From an uncultured Clostridia bacterium (GTDB taxonomy: Bacteria; Bacillota; Clostridia; Oscillospirales; Ruminococcaceae), in the NCBI GenBank assembly GCA_944388825.1, contig CALXKG010000151.1, positions 1 through 16,957 on the forward strand: a stretch of DNA of 16,957 nt, read 5' to 3'. Below the pieces are notes generated by a model that was not told where the DNA came from, made no database searches, and saw nothing but the letters and a program-made list of their open reading frames with translations. Positions 7,534 to 14,713 of the stretch are shown here, piece by piece; positions within the stretch are counted from its first letter, which is position 1; every line of letters begins with the position of its first letter. Position numbers and translations under genes: made by a program.

Positions 7534-8469
7534 ATGAAAAAATCGATCACCGCCCTGCTGCTCGCCGGACTTTTGGCCCTCTCCCTCGCCGGGTGCGGCG
7601 GAGAGGACGAAACCCCCTCTTCTTCCGCGCCTTCCGTTTCCGCCTCGGAACCTTCGGAGTCCTCGGAACCCTCCGCTTCGGAAGAGCCGGACGAAAGCGA
7701 CTCCGAAGGGTCTTCTGAAGAAGTTTCGGAGGAAGAGAGCGAACTGGAAAGCAGTTCCCCCGAATCCGCAGAGGTATCCGAAGTTTCAGAGGACGCGGCC
7801 GGAAGCGCGCCCAGCTCTTCCAGTTCTTCCAGCTCGAAGCCTTCTTCCTCTGCCAGCTCCTCCAAACCGGCGGAGTCGAAGCCCAGCGCTTCCAAGCCTT
7901 CCGCCCCGTCCTCTGCCCCCAGTTCGGAACCGTCGTCCGCGCCGTCCTCTGAACCTTCTTCCGAGCCGTCCTCTGAGCCTTCTTCCGAACCCTCTTCCGA
8001 AACGTCCGAATCCACCGGCGTCTCGGCCGAAGCGGTCTACGACGCGATCGACGCGGCCTTCCAGGCGGAATATGGGCATGGGCCGATCGTCAGCATGGCG
8101 GTCGCGGTGGACGACACCACCCTGCAGGAAAAGTTCCACATCACTTCCGATATGGCCGAGTCCTATAAGGGCTCGATCGCCGGGATGATGACCAACTGCG
8201 ACGAGCTGCTGGTCGTCAAAGCCAAGGACGGGCAGATCGACGCGGTCAAGGCGGCGCTGGAACAGGCGCTCGCCGACCAGAAGGCGGCCTTTGAATGGTA
8301 CGGGGTCATGGGCAACCCCGAGCGCCTCGCGGCCGCCAAAGTCGTCATCAGCGGCAACTACGCGGCCCTGTTGATCGTCGGGGTCATCCCGGAGGACAGC
8401 GAGGCGGGGTATGATTTTGCCTCGGACGTCTCGCTGGCGGAAAACGCCTTTAAATCGGCCATCGGCTAA
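7534..8469 (+). CDS. DUF4358-type lipoprotein with long Ser/Glu/Pro linker
   Basis: This is a 311-residue predicted lipoprotein. The signal peptide ends in LAGC, with Cys21 lipidated. Residues about 22-162 are a disordered, acidic Ser/Glu/Pro linker with EPSS repeats and a serine run. Residues about 163-311 are a DUF4358-type domain clearly homologous to the preceding gene, sharing GHGPI, IAGMMTNCD, DQKAAF, NPERL and AAK. The pair is a tandem duplication in which this copy has a long spacer, perhaps to carry the domain through the cell wall. AAAGGA lies ten bases before ATG 7534. The frame is open further upstream, but that overlaps the previous gene and has no support. MBOAT follows after 52 bases. 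Confidence 0.88.
   Translation: MKKSITALLLAGLLALSLAGCGGEDETPSSSAPSVSASEPSESSEPSASEEPDESDSEGSSEEVSEEESELESSSPESAEVSEVSEDAAGSAPSSSSSSSSKPSSSASSSKPAESKPSASKPSAPSSAPSSEPSSAPSSEPSSEPSSEPSSEPSSETSESTGVSAEAVYDAIDAAFQAEYGHGPIVSMAVAVDDTTLQEKFHITSDMAESYKGSIAGMMTNCDELLVVKAKDGQIDAVKAALEQALADQKAAFEWYGVMGNPERLAAAKVVISGNYAALLIVGVIPEDSEAGYDFASDVSLAENAFKSAIG
7909..8010 (+). repeat. Degenerate 12-base tandem repeat coding EPSS/APSS
   Basis: The 3' part of the linker encodes seven or more consecutive (E/A)PSS units with a 12-base period. The units vary at synonymous positions (TCC/TCT/TCG serine, GAA/GAG glutamate). A multiple of three means that gain or loss of units changes linker length without breaking the frame. 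The variation suggests selection for the peptide rather than a very recent slippage. Confidence 0.75.
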
Positions 8470-8521
8470 ACCGCTCAAAAGAACCTTCTCCACTCTCTTT
8501 TGAAAGGAATGATCCGTCCCG

Positions 8522-9934
8522 ATGGTCTTCAGCAGCCTTCTTTTCCTCTTCCGCTTCCTGCCGGCGGCGCTGCTCCTTTACTACATCACCCCCCGGCGGT
8601 TTAAAAACCTGACCCTTCTGATCGTCTCGCTGATCTTCTACTCCTGGGGGGAGGTCAAATACCTCCCCATCATGATCGCGTCGATGGTCATCGATTACAG
8701 CTGCGGGCAGGGGATCCGGGTGTTTGGCCAAAACCCGAAGCTCCGCAAGTTTTTCCTGCTCTGCTCGGTCATATTAAACCTCGGCATCCTGTTTACCTTT
8801 AAATACACCGGGTTTTTGTTTGAAAACCTGCGGGCGATCGGCATCCCGGCCCCCTATTTCGACCCGACGCTGCCGCTCGGCATCAGCTTTTACACCTTCC
8901 AGACGATGAGCTATACCATCGACGTCTACCGGGGGGATGTCGAGCCGGAGACCAACTTCATCTCCTTCGGCGCCTACGTCGTCCTCTTCCCGCAGCTGAT
9001 CGCCGGGCCGATCGTCCGGTACTCGGACGTCGCGAAGGAATTAAAAAGCCGGAAGATCACCCTTCCCCAGATCGAGAAGGGGTGCGTCTACTTCATCCTG
9101 GGGCTGGGCAGCAAGGTGCTGATCGCCAACAACGTCGGCTCCCTCTGGGACTCGACCGCCGCCCTGCCGCTCGGCGAGATCTCGACCCCGCTGGCCTGGA
9201 TCGCGGCGGTCGCCTACTCGCTGCAGATCTACTTTGACTTTTCCGGCTACTCGCTGATGGCGATCGGGCTGGGGCATATGCTGGGGTTCAACTTCCCGCA
9301 GAACTTCAACTACCCCTATATCGCCGGGTCGGTCACCGACTTCTGGCGGCGGTGGCATATGACCCTGTCCAGCTGGTTTCGGGAGTACGTCTATTTTCCC
9401 CTCGGCGGCAGCCGGTGCAGCGAATTAAAACGCACCCGCAACCTGTTTATCGTCTGGGGGCTGACCGGGCTGTGGCACGGGGCCAGCTGGAACTTCGTGC
9501 TGTGGGGGCTGTGGTTCTTCGTGCTCCTGTTCTTTGAAAAAAAGTGGCTGCTCGGCTGGTATAAAAAGCATAAGGCCGCGGCCCACATGATCATGCCGGT
9601 CGTGCTCATCCTCTCGTGGGTGCTGTTCGCGATCAGCGACTTTTCCCGGCTTGGCGGCTACTTCGGGCGGATGTTCGGGATCGGCGGCTTTGGGTCGGCC
9701 AGCAACCCGCTGGACTGGGCCTACGCGCTGCACAACTACGGGATCACCATCCTGCTGGGCATCGTCTTTTCGCTCCCGGTCATCCAGAAGCTGCACGACA
9801 AGGCGGTCGCCCGGTTCAGCTACGGGGCGGCGGTCAAGACGGTCGAGACGGCGCTGCTGGCGGGGGTGCTGCTCCTGTCGGTCGCCTACCTGGTCGACTC
9901 GACCTACAACCCGTTTATCTACTGGAACTTCTAA
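8522..9934 (+). CDS. MBOAT family membrane-bound O-acyltransferase (AlgI/DltB-like)
   Basis: This is a polytopic membrane protein of 470 residues, a normal length for AlgI-type MBOATs, which bring acyl groups across the membrane for O-acylation of surface polymers. It begins with the family-typical MVFSS and has many hydrophobic helices. It contains LPLGISFYTFQTMSYTIDVY, LFPQLIAGPIVRY, FWRRWHMTLSSWFREYVYFPLGG (His279) and LTGLWHGASW. His319 in WHGA corresponds to the invariant MBOAT histidine. DltB is excluded by context, as no dltA, C or D is nearby. The start ATG 8522 has AAAGGAA 12 bases upstream, rather distant. The stop codon sits in the ribosome binding site of the following DHHW gene, suggesting coupled translation. 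The glycan acceptor is unknown. Confidence 0.95.
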   Translation: MVFSSLLFLFRFLPAALLLYYITPRRFKNLTLLIVSLIFYSWGEVKYLPIMIASMVIDYSCGQGIRVFGQNPKLRKFFLLCSVILNLGILFTFKYTGFLFENLRAIGIPAPYFDPTLPLGISFYTFQTMSYTIDVYRGDVEPETNFISFGAYVVLFPQLIAGPIVRYSDVAKELKSRKITLPQIEKGCVYFILGLGSKVLIANNVGSLWDSTAALPLGEISTPLAWIAAVAYSLQIYFDFSGYSLMAIGLGHMLGFNFPQNFNYPYIAGSVTDFWRRWHMTLSSWFREYVYFPLGGSRCSELKRTRNLFIVWGLTGLWHGASWNFVLWGLWFFVLLFFEKKWLLGWYKKHKAAAHMIMPVVLILSWVLFAISDFSRLGGYFGRMFGIGGFGSASNPLDWAYALHNYGITILLGIVFSLPVIQKLHDKAVARFSYGAAVKTVETALLAGVLLLSVAYLVDSTYNPFIYWNF

Positions 9935-9946
9935 GGAGGCGTCGGC

Positions 9947-11092
9947 ATGAAAAAAGACAAAAAACGCCGGTTTTACCCGACGGCGGCGGTGCTGATGGGG
10001 TTTGTCGCCCTGATGACGGCGGCAGATGTCCTGACGCCGGTCAAGGCTTTTTCCGAGATGGAAAACCGCAGCCTGGCGCAAAAGTCAAAGCTGTCGGTCT
10101 CCCGGCTGATCAGCGGGGAGTTCCAGAAGGATTATGAGACCTACGTCTCCGACCAGTTCGCCGGGCGGGACGGGTGGATCACGGCAAAGTCGGTATCCGA
10201 GTCCGCTCTGCAGAAGACCGAGAACAACGGCATCCTGTACGGCAAAAACGGCGCCTTTTTCGGGAAATTCACCTCCTATAACCAGGAGCAGCTGGAACGG
10301 AACCTCTACTTTCTGGACGGGTTTGCCAAAGACGGCCACCCGCTGACCTTCGCGGTGGTGCCGAGCGGGTATGAATACGCGCTGGACCAGCTGCCGGCCG
10401 GGGCCGGGCAGGTGGACGAGCGGGCGGTCATCGCGGATATCCGGGAAACCCTCTCGGAAAACCCGGACATCCATTGGTTTGACGCAGACGGTCTGCTCTC
10501 CGCCCAGCAGAGCGAGGACCTCTTCTACCGCACCGACCACCACTGGAAGGGGGAGACCGCCTACCTGGTCTACGCCGCCCTCTGCGAAACGTGGGGGCTG
10601 GAGCCGGCCAGGGCGGAAGACCTGGTGCTGCGGGAGGTGGAAGGTTTTTACGGCACCTACTACTCCAAATGCAAAAAGGCGGGGACAAAGCCCGAGACCC
10701 TCACCTTCTACGACCAGCCCTTCCCCATCCATACCGAAGTGCTGAATATGCAGATGGAGATGGAGGAGAAGGAAAACTGGTACGATGCCTCCAAGTTTGA
10801 GCAGCGGGACAAGTACGGGGCGCTCCTCTGGGGCAACACCGGCCTGACCATTCTGTCGAAGGAAACGCTGCCGGAGGAGCCGAAACGGCTGCTGCTCATC
10901 AAGGATTCCTTCTCCAACTGCCTGGCCCCCCTCTTCCTCAGCAACTTCGACGAGGTGTATATCGTCGACCTGCGCTCGCTCCCCTACGGCTTAAACGAGA
11001 TGTGTAAGACGCTCCAGTTCGACGAGACGCTGGTGCTCTATAACTTTGAAAACCTCGAGTCGGACACCAACTTCTACCGGCTGACCTATTAA
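9947..11092 (+). CDS. DHHW family protein (AlgX/AlgJ-like SGNH domain)
   Basis: This is a 381-residue protein with one N-terminal membrane anchor (about 11-30) and an extracytoplasmic domain. The signature TDHHWKGE has D197-H198-H199-W200. A later LLIKDSFSN (Ser321) takes the place of the SGNH-type nucleophile motif. In alginate systems, AlgJ and AlgX with the same kind of Asp-His and Ser motifs receive acetyl from AlgI; this protein is likely the matching acyl carrier or transferase for the adjacent MBOAT. AAGGAGG is seven bases before ATG and overlaps the MBOAT stop. It is the last gene of the cluster. Reaction and acceptor are inferred from context. Confidence 0.92.
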   Translation: MKKDKKRRFYPTAAVLMGFVALMTAADVLTPVKAFSEMENRSLAQKSKLSVSRLISGEFQKDYETYVSDQFAGRDGWITAKSVSESALQKTENNGILYGKNGAFFGKFTSYNQEQLERNLYFLDGFAKDGHPLTFAVVPSGYEYALDQLPAGAGQVDERAVIADIRETLSENPDIHWFDADGLLSAQQSEDLFYRTDHHWKGETAYLVYAALCETWGLEPARAEDLVLREVEGFYGTYYSKCKKAGTKPETLTFYDQPFPIHTEVLNMQMEMEEKENWYDASKFEQRDKYGALLWGNTGLTILSKETLPEEPKRLLLIKDSFSNCLAPLFLSNFDEVYIVDLRSLPYGLNEMCKTLQFDETLVLYNFENLESDTNFYRLTY

Positions 11093-11099
11093 GGTCAAC

Positions 11100-11130
11100 A
11101 AAAAAGCCGGCGCAGCGCGCCCCGGTTTGT
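11100..11130. terminator. Weak hairpin after the DHHW gene
   Basis: A run of A, then CCGG-CGC-AGC-GCG-CC-CCGG, then TTTGT forms an interrupted GC-rich hairpin (about 11107-11125) eight bases beyond the DHHW stop. It is a possible terminator for the cluster, with a short T tract on the plus strand and six T on the minus strand. Confidence 0.4.
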
Positions 11131-11178
11131 CCCAAACGCCGAAATAGCGGATTCCGTTTTTTTCTTCGGGAAAAACCG

Positions 11179-11207
11179 TTGACAAACCGGGAAGCGTCTG
11201 CTATAAT
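11179..11207 (+). promoter_or_regulatory. Consensus sigma-A promoter of tRNA-Lys
   Basis: TTGACA (11179-11184), a 17-base spacer and TATAAT (11202-11207) form a perfect consensus. It is the strongest promoter in the window, as expected for a stable RNA. Transcription would start near 11214, about 115 bases before the mature tRNA. Confidence 0.9.
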
Positions 11208-11213
11208 AATTAA

Positions 11214-11329
11214 CGCTGACCCGAACGGGTCACAAAACCAGCGGGAAAGCCCATCCGGCCGGAACGCTTTACAATAGAATGCCGTCAGGTGGTGTAGGCC
11301 GTAAAAGTTTTCCTGACGATATTGTGTGA
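11214..11329 (+). other. Long structured leader upstream of tRNA-Lys
   Basis: Between the promoter and the tRNA there are about 115 transcribed bases without a convincing ORF. They contain a small hairpin GACCC-GAAC-GGGTC (11217-11230) and a 7-bp inverted repeat CGTCAGG/CCTGACG (11283-11289 with 11312-11318) enclosing 22 bases. I do not recognise a riboswitch or T-box; in particular the T-box tRNA-acceptor bulge consensus is missing. It may be only a 5' leader removed by RNase P. Confidence 0.45.
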
Positions 11330-11405
11330 GAGCCATTAGCTCAGTTGGCAGAGCATTTGACTTTTAATCAAAGGGTCCGGAGTTCGAGCCTCCGATGGCT
11401 CACCA
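11330..11405 (+). tRNA. tRNA-Lys (anticodon UUU)
   Basis: This is a complete 76-nt cloverleaf. Acceptor GAGCCAT pairs with ATGGCTC, with discriminator A and encoded CCA (11403-11405). The D arm contains AGCTCAGTTGGCAGAGC. The anticodon stem TTTGA/TCAAA encloses loop CTTTTAA with anticodon TTT at 11363-11365. The T arm contains GGTTCGA-type GAGTTCGAGCC. It charges lysine and reads AAA and AAG. Confidence 0.97.
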
Positions 11406-11413
11406 AGCATTGG

Positions 11414-11466
11414 AAACAGGTGTCAGTCCCATTCGTCTATGTGAATAGTGGGCCTGGCGCCTGTTT
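11414..11466 (+). terminator. Long hairpin between tRNA-Lys and the HD gene
   Basis: An imperfect stem of about 20 pairs runs from AAACAGG (11414) to CCTGTTT (11466), with GU-compatible changes. A T run (CTTTTT, 11479-11484) comes only 12 bases later. It probably ends or trims the tRNA transcript, but its distance from the T run leaves room for readthrough into the HD gene, which has no clear promoter of its own. Confidence 0.5.
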
Positions 11467-11508
11467 GCGCGTATACGACTTTTTCCCATATCCCATAGGA
11501 GGAATTTG

Positions 11509-12021
11509 ATGCAGAGCGCCGCAAAACCCCTTTCCACCGCTGAACTGGCTGTCCGCCTGCTGGAGCTGCACGGGGAGGATTTGATCTCCTCTGCCGGAAT
11601 GCAGATCGAAAAACGCCTTTCCCACCACGGCAGCATCACCTGCTTCGACCACTCGGTCGCGGTGGCGAAGATGAGCGTCTATATGGCGCTGAAACTCCGG
11701 GTGCGGGTGGATATGCGCAGCATGGTCCGCGGGGCGCTTTTGCACGACTATTTCCTGTATGACTGGCGGGACGGCGAGGCGGGCCACGACCTCCACGGCT
11801 TCAAGCACGCCCGCCGGGCGCTCCAAAACGCCGAACGGGATTTTACCCTTTCCCCCATCGCCCGGGACGTGATCGTCAAGCACATGTTCCCCCTCAATAT
11901 CACCCCGCCCCGCTACCGGGAGAGCGTCTTTGTGACGGTCGCCGACAAGGTCTGCGCGGTGCGGGAGTTCTCCAAATCGGTCTGGTGGATGCTGCCGGTT
12001 GTCCGCCGGAAACACGCCTGA
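11509..12021 (+). CDS. HD-domain protein (putative phosphohydrolase)
   Basis: This is a 170-residue soluble protein of the HD superfamily, metal-dependent phosphohydrolases. The expected ligands are visible: His48 in CFDHSVAVA, the His79-Asp80 pair in GALLHDYFLYDW, His100 and His125 further on, and Asp146 in VADKVCAV. The substrate cannot be told from sequence. The start is ATG 11509, with AGGAGG six bases upstream; the adjacent in-frame TTG (11506) is too close to that site. It lies about 100 bases after tRNA-Lys and ends at a strong bidirectional terminator, so it may be read from the tRNA promoter or from an unseen one. Confidence 0.9.
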   Translation: MQSAAKPLSTAELAVRLLELHGEDLISSAGMQIEKRLSHHGSITCFDHSVAVAKMSVYMALKLRVRVDMRSMVRGALLHDYFLYDWRDGEAGHDLHGFKHARRALQNAERDFTLSPIARDVIVKHMFPLNITPPRYRESVFVTVADKVCAVREFSKSVWWMLPVVRRKHA

Positions 12022-12031
12022 AGAGAAAAAC

Positions 12032-12064
12032 AAACCGCCCTTCCAAAACGGAGGGGCGGTTTTT
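12032..12064. terminator. Bidirectional terminator between convergent genes
   Basis: AAACCGCCCTTCC (12032-12044) pairs at 12 of 13 positions with 12050-12062, flanked by T5 on the plus strand and a T-rich tract on the minus strand. It serves the HD gene and the convergent membrane-anchored gene, whose stop is at 12068. Confidence 0.88.
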
Positions 12065-12067
12065 GCG

Positions 12068-12760
12068 TTAGGAGGCGGATTCGACGATCGATTCGAGGGG
12101 GGCGAGGATGTCGCTTTCGGGGTCGAGAAGGCCGTCGAGGATGTCGCCCGGCGCGAAGGTATCCTCGTATTCATCCGGGTTGCCGCGGATATTTATGGCC
12201 GCTTCCAGAATGCCTGCATACAGATCGTCTTCAGGTTTGTAGTCATATTCCGTAAAGCAGTAGGCGGTGGAGAAAGGGTAAAGGGAATCATCCGGCATAA
12301 TGGCAAACATGCATTCCTCATCATTGGTCGGAATATAGACATCATACGCATCCTTATAAGAGAGAATCATAATCAATTCGTCATTCCGGTAAGGGTGTGC
12401 GACGCCGTTTTCCCGGTCGCCCCAGAAACAGACGGTGATGGTTTCCGGCGTCGCTGCTCCCATCAGATGTTCCGTTACTTTAAAGGTATACTCCGTTCCT
12501 CTATAATCCGGAATATCGCTTTCAACACCGTCAGAGGTAATAACACCACGGACAACGGTATCTCCTAGACGCAAGTTGGTTTCCATAGAAGGACCGTAAG
12601 CACGCATGGGCGCGGTATATGGCCACATTATTCTCCTCGTCTCCGGCGAATAGGGATATCGCCAGGTTGCCCGCCTATACTGCCAGACCCCGAACGCCCC
12701 GGCGGCTGCCAGCAGGATGGCGAGGGCCCCCAGCAGGATTTTCTTTTGCTTGCCCCTCAT
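12068..12760 (-). CDS. Unrecognised membrane-anchored extracytoplasmic protein
   Basis: I do not recognise this 230-residue protein. A Lys/Arg-rich start and one hydrophobic segment (about residues 9-26) anchor a soluble domain facing outside. The domain is acidic and rich in Tyr and Asp. Its pattern of LGDTVVRGVIT, then YTFKVTEHLMG and ETITVCFWG, suggests a beta-rich fold. The tail is Asp/Glu-rich. ATG 12760 is used because GGGGTGA precedes it at fitting distance; an in-frame TTG at 12784 lies within the -10 box. The middle of the gene looks more AT-rich than its neighbours, a possible sign of separate origin. It has its own promoter and is convergent with the HD gene. Confidence 0.8.
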   Translation of the reverse strand: MRGKQKKILLGALAILLAAAGAFGVWQYRRATWRYPYSPETRRIMWPYTAPMRAYGPSMETNLRLGDTVVRGVITSDGVESDIPDYRGTEYTFKVTEHLMGAATPETITVCFWGDRENGVAHPYRNDELIMILSYKDAYDVYIPTNDEECMFAIMPDDSLYPFSTAYCFTEYDYKPEDDLYAGILEAAINIRGNPDEYEDTFAPGDILDGLLDPESDILAPLESIVESAS

Positions 12761-12783
12761 ATGATCACCCCGTTTCCGTTTCA

Positions 12784-12812
12784 ATTATACCATAGAATTT
12801 GCCGTTTTTCAA
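12784..12812 (-). promoter_or_regulatory. Promoter of the unrecognised membrane-anchored gene
   Basis: On the minus strand, TTGAAA (12807-12812), a 17-base spacer and TATAAT (12784-12789) are found, with an extended -10 TGG immediately before. Transcription would start near 12777, giving a very short leader before ATG 12760. Confidence 0.8.
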
Positions 12813-12859
12813 CAATTTTATTTGTGAATATTGGGCAATCCGCCATTTTCTCCCCCTGC

Positions 12860-12888
12860 TGGATTTTATTGCCGAAATATGGTATAAT
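12860..12888 (+). promoter_or_regulatory. Extended -10 promoter of the ABC exporter
   Basis: TATAAT (12883-12888) is preceded by TGG, an extended -10. The hexamer 17 bases upstream (TGGATT, 12860-12865) is a weak -35. The start near 12895 excludes the upstream GTG at 12894 as the translation start. Confidence 0.65.
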
Positions 12889-12950
12889 GCCCGGTGTACC
12901 CCAAATTTGCGCCGGTCCTGCCGGCATATGAAAGGAAGCCTGAAAACGCG

Positions 12951-14678
12951 ATGTTTAAAAAATTCGCCCGCTACTACAGGCCGCACATGAAGATGTTCAT
13001 CCTCGACATGTGCGCCGCCTTTGCCGTCTCGGTCGCCGACCTGTTCTACCCGCGGATCGCCCAGGACATCATCAACGACTATGTCCCGAACAAGAACCTG
13101 CGGATGCTGCTCATCTGGTCGGGGGCGCTCCTGCTCATCTACCTCATCAAGATGCTTTTAAACTTCTTCATGCAGTACCAGGGGCATATGGTCGGCATCG
13201 GCATCCAGTCGGATATGCGCAAGGAGGCGTTTAAACGGCTGCAAAAGCTGCCCTTCGCCTACTTTGACGAGAACAAGACCGGCGCCATCCTCTCCCGGGT
13301 GGTCAACGATACCTTCGAGATCGCCGAGCTTTCCCACCACGGGCCGGAAGACCTGTTCCTCTCGTTCATCACGCTGATCGGCGCGTTTATCATGATGGCG
13401 CAGATCAACCTGCCGCTCACCCTTATCCTGTTTGCCGTCGTGCCGCTGATCGTATTGTTCGCGATCCTGCTGCGGCGGCATATGGACAAGGCGTTCACCC
13501 GCTCCCGCGTCGAGATCGCCGAGGTCAACGCGACGATCGAAAACTCGATCGCCGGCATCCGGGTCTCCCGCAGCTATGTCTCCTCCGACATCGAGCTGAA
13601 AAAATTCGACGAGAACAACCAGCGCTATATCCAGGCCCGGGACGAGAGCTATAAGGTGATGGGCGTCTTTTTCTCGGGGATGGGGCTGTTTACCGACCTG
13701 CTGTACCTGATGGTGCTCTTTTTCGGCGGGCTGTTCTTCTTCTACGACCAGATCAACGTCGGCGAGTTCGCCGCCTATATCCTCTACATCAATATGTTCT
13801 TAAACCCGATCAAAAAGCTGGTCAACATCTTCGAGCAGCTGCAAAACGGCATGACCGGGTTTAAACGGGTGCAGGAGATCATCGACGAGCCGGAAGAGCC
13901 GGAGGACCCGGACGCGAAGGAGCTGGAAAACGTAAAGGGCGACATCGACTTCGACGACGTCACCTTCTCCTATGCCCCCGAAGGGGACAACGCCCCCCAC
14001 ACCGTCATCGACCACCTCTCCCTCCACATCGACAAAGGCAAAACGGTGGCGCTGGTCGGGCCGTCGGGGTCGGGCAAGACGACCCTCTGCCATCTGATCC
14101 CGCGGTTTTACGAGATCGACTCCGGCTCCATCAAGATCGACGGGCAGGATATCCGGGGGCTGACCCGGCTGTCGCTGCGGCAGAACATCGGCATGGTCGC
14201 CCAGGACGTCTTCCTCTTCACCGGCACCATCCGGGAGAATATCGCCTACGGGAAACTGGACGCCACCGACGAGGAGATCTACGACGCCGCCAGGAAAGCC
14301 AACATCCACGATTATATCATGACCCTCCCCGACGGCTACGACACCTATATCGGCGAACGGGGGGTCAAGCTGTCGGGCGGCCAGAAGCAGCGGATCTCGA
14401 TCGCCCGGGTCTTCCTCAAAAACCCGTCGATCCTGATTCTGGACGAGGCCACCTCGGCGTTGGACAACGCGACCGAGATGCTGATCCAGGCGGCGCTGGA
14501 CAAGCTGTCCAAAGGCCGCACCTCGCTGATCGTCGCCCACCGGCTCTCCACCATCAAAAACGCCGACGAGATCATCGTCCTGACCGAGGAGGGGGTTAAA
14601 GAACGCGGGACCCATGCGGAACTGCTGGCGAAAAACGGGATGTACGCTTCGCTGTATCAGTATCAGTTCCGGGAATAA
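12951..14678 (+). CDS. ABC exporter, fused membrane and ATPase domains
   Basis: This is a 575-residue half-transporter of the ABCB/MsbA type, normally a dimer that exports lipids, peptides or drugs. The six-helix membrane domain covers about residues 1-320. The ATPase domain has Walker A GPSGSGKTT (370-378), Q-loop VAQDVFLFTGTI, signature LSGGQ (474-478), Walker B ILILDE with catalytic Glu499, and H-loop His530. All motifs look intact, so a homodimer is likely; no partner half-transporter is nearby. ATG 12951 is chosen by homology of the MFKKFARYYRPH start. Its nearest purine site, AAAGGA, is 14 bases away, rather far. Fic follows 35 bases later. The substrate cannot be inferred. Confidence 0.95.
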   Translation: MFKKFARYYRPHMKMFILDMCAAFAVSVADLFYPRIAQDIINDYVPNKNLRMLLIWSGALLLIYLIKMLLNFFMQYQGHMVGIGIQSDMRKEAFKRLQKLPFAYFDENKTGAILSRVVNDTFEIAELSHHGPEDLFLSFITLIGAFIMMAQINLPLTLILFAVVPLIVLFAILLRRHMDKAFTRSRVEIAEVNATIENSIAGIRVSRSYVSSDIELKKFDENNQRYIQARDESYKVMGVFFSGMGLFTDLLYLMVLFFGGLFFFYDQINVGEFAAYILYINMFLNPIKKLVNIFEQLQNGMTGFKRVQEIIDEPEEPEDPDAKELENVKGDIDFDDVTFSYAPEGDNAPHTVIDHLSLHIDKGKTVALVGPSGSGKTTLCHLIPRFYEIDSGSIKIDGQDIRGLTRLSLRQNIGMVAQDVFLFTGTIRENIAYGKLDATDEEIYDAARKANIHDYIMTLPDGYDTYIGERGVKLSGGQKQRISIARVFLKNPSILILDEATSALDNATEMLIQAALDKLSKGRTSLIVAHRLSTIKNADEIIVLTEEGVKERGTHAELLAKNGMYASLYQYQFRE

Positions 14679-14713
14679 GCGGCATACTAAAAACAACGCG
14701 GGAGGTGAAAGCG

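Noticed and set aside
7909..8010. CRISPR array
   Set aside because: The 12-base repeats are contiguous and in a coding frame, without spacers; no other repeat-spacer array was seen in the window.
7786..8493. Minus-strand open frame opposite the second lipoprotein
   Set aside because: The Arg/Gly-rich product is the complement of the Ser/Glu linker and domain; no motif or start signal.
11208..11508. T-box or amino-acid riboswitch around tRNA-Lys and the HD gene
   Set aside because: The T-box acceptor-binding consensus and antiterminator layout are missing, and the downstream gene is not an amino-acid or tRNA-charging gene.
12928..12990. 20-codon frame (MKGSLKTRC...) overlapping the ABC exporter start
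   Set aside because: It has no ribosome binding site of its own and overlaps the exporter in another frame; not enough for a leader peptide.
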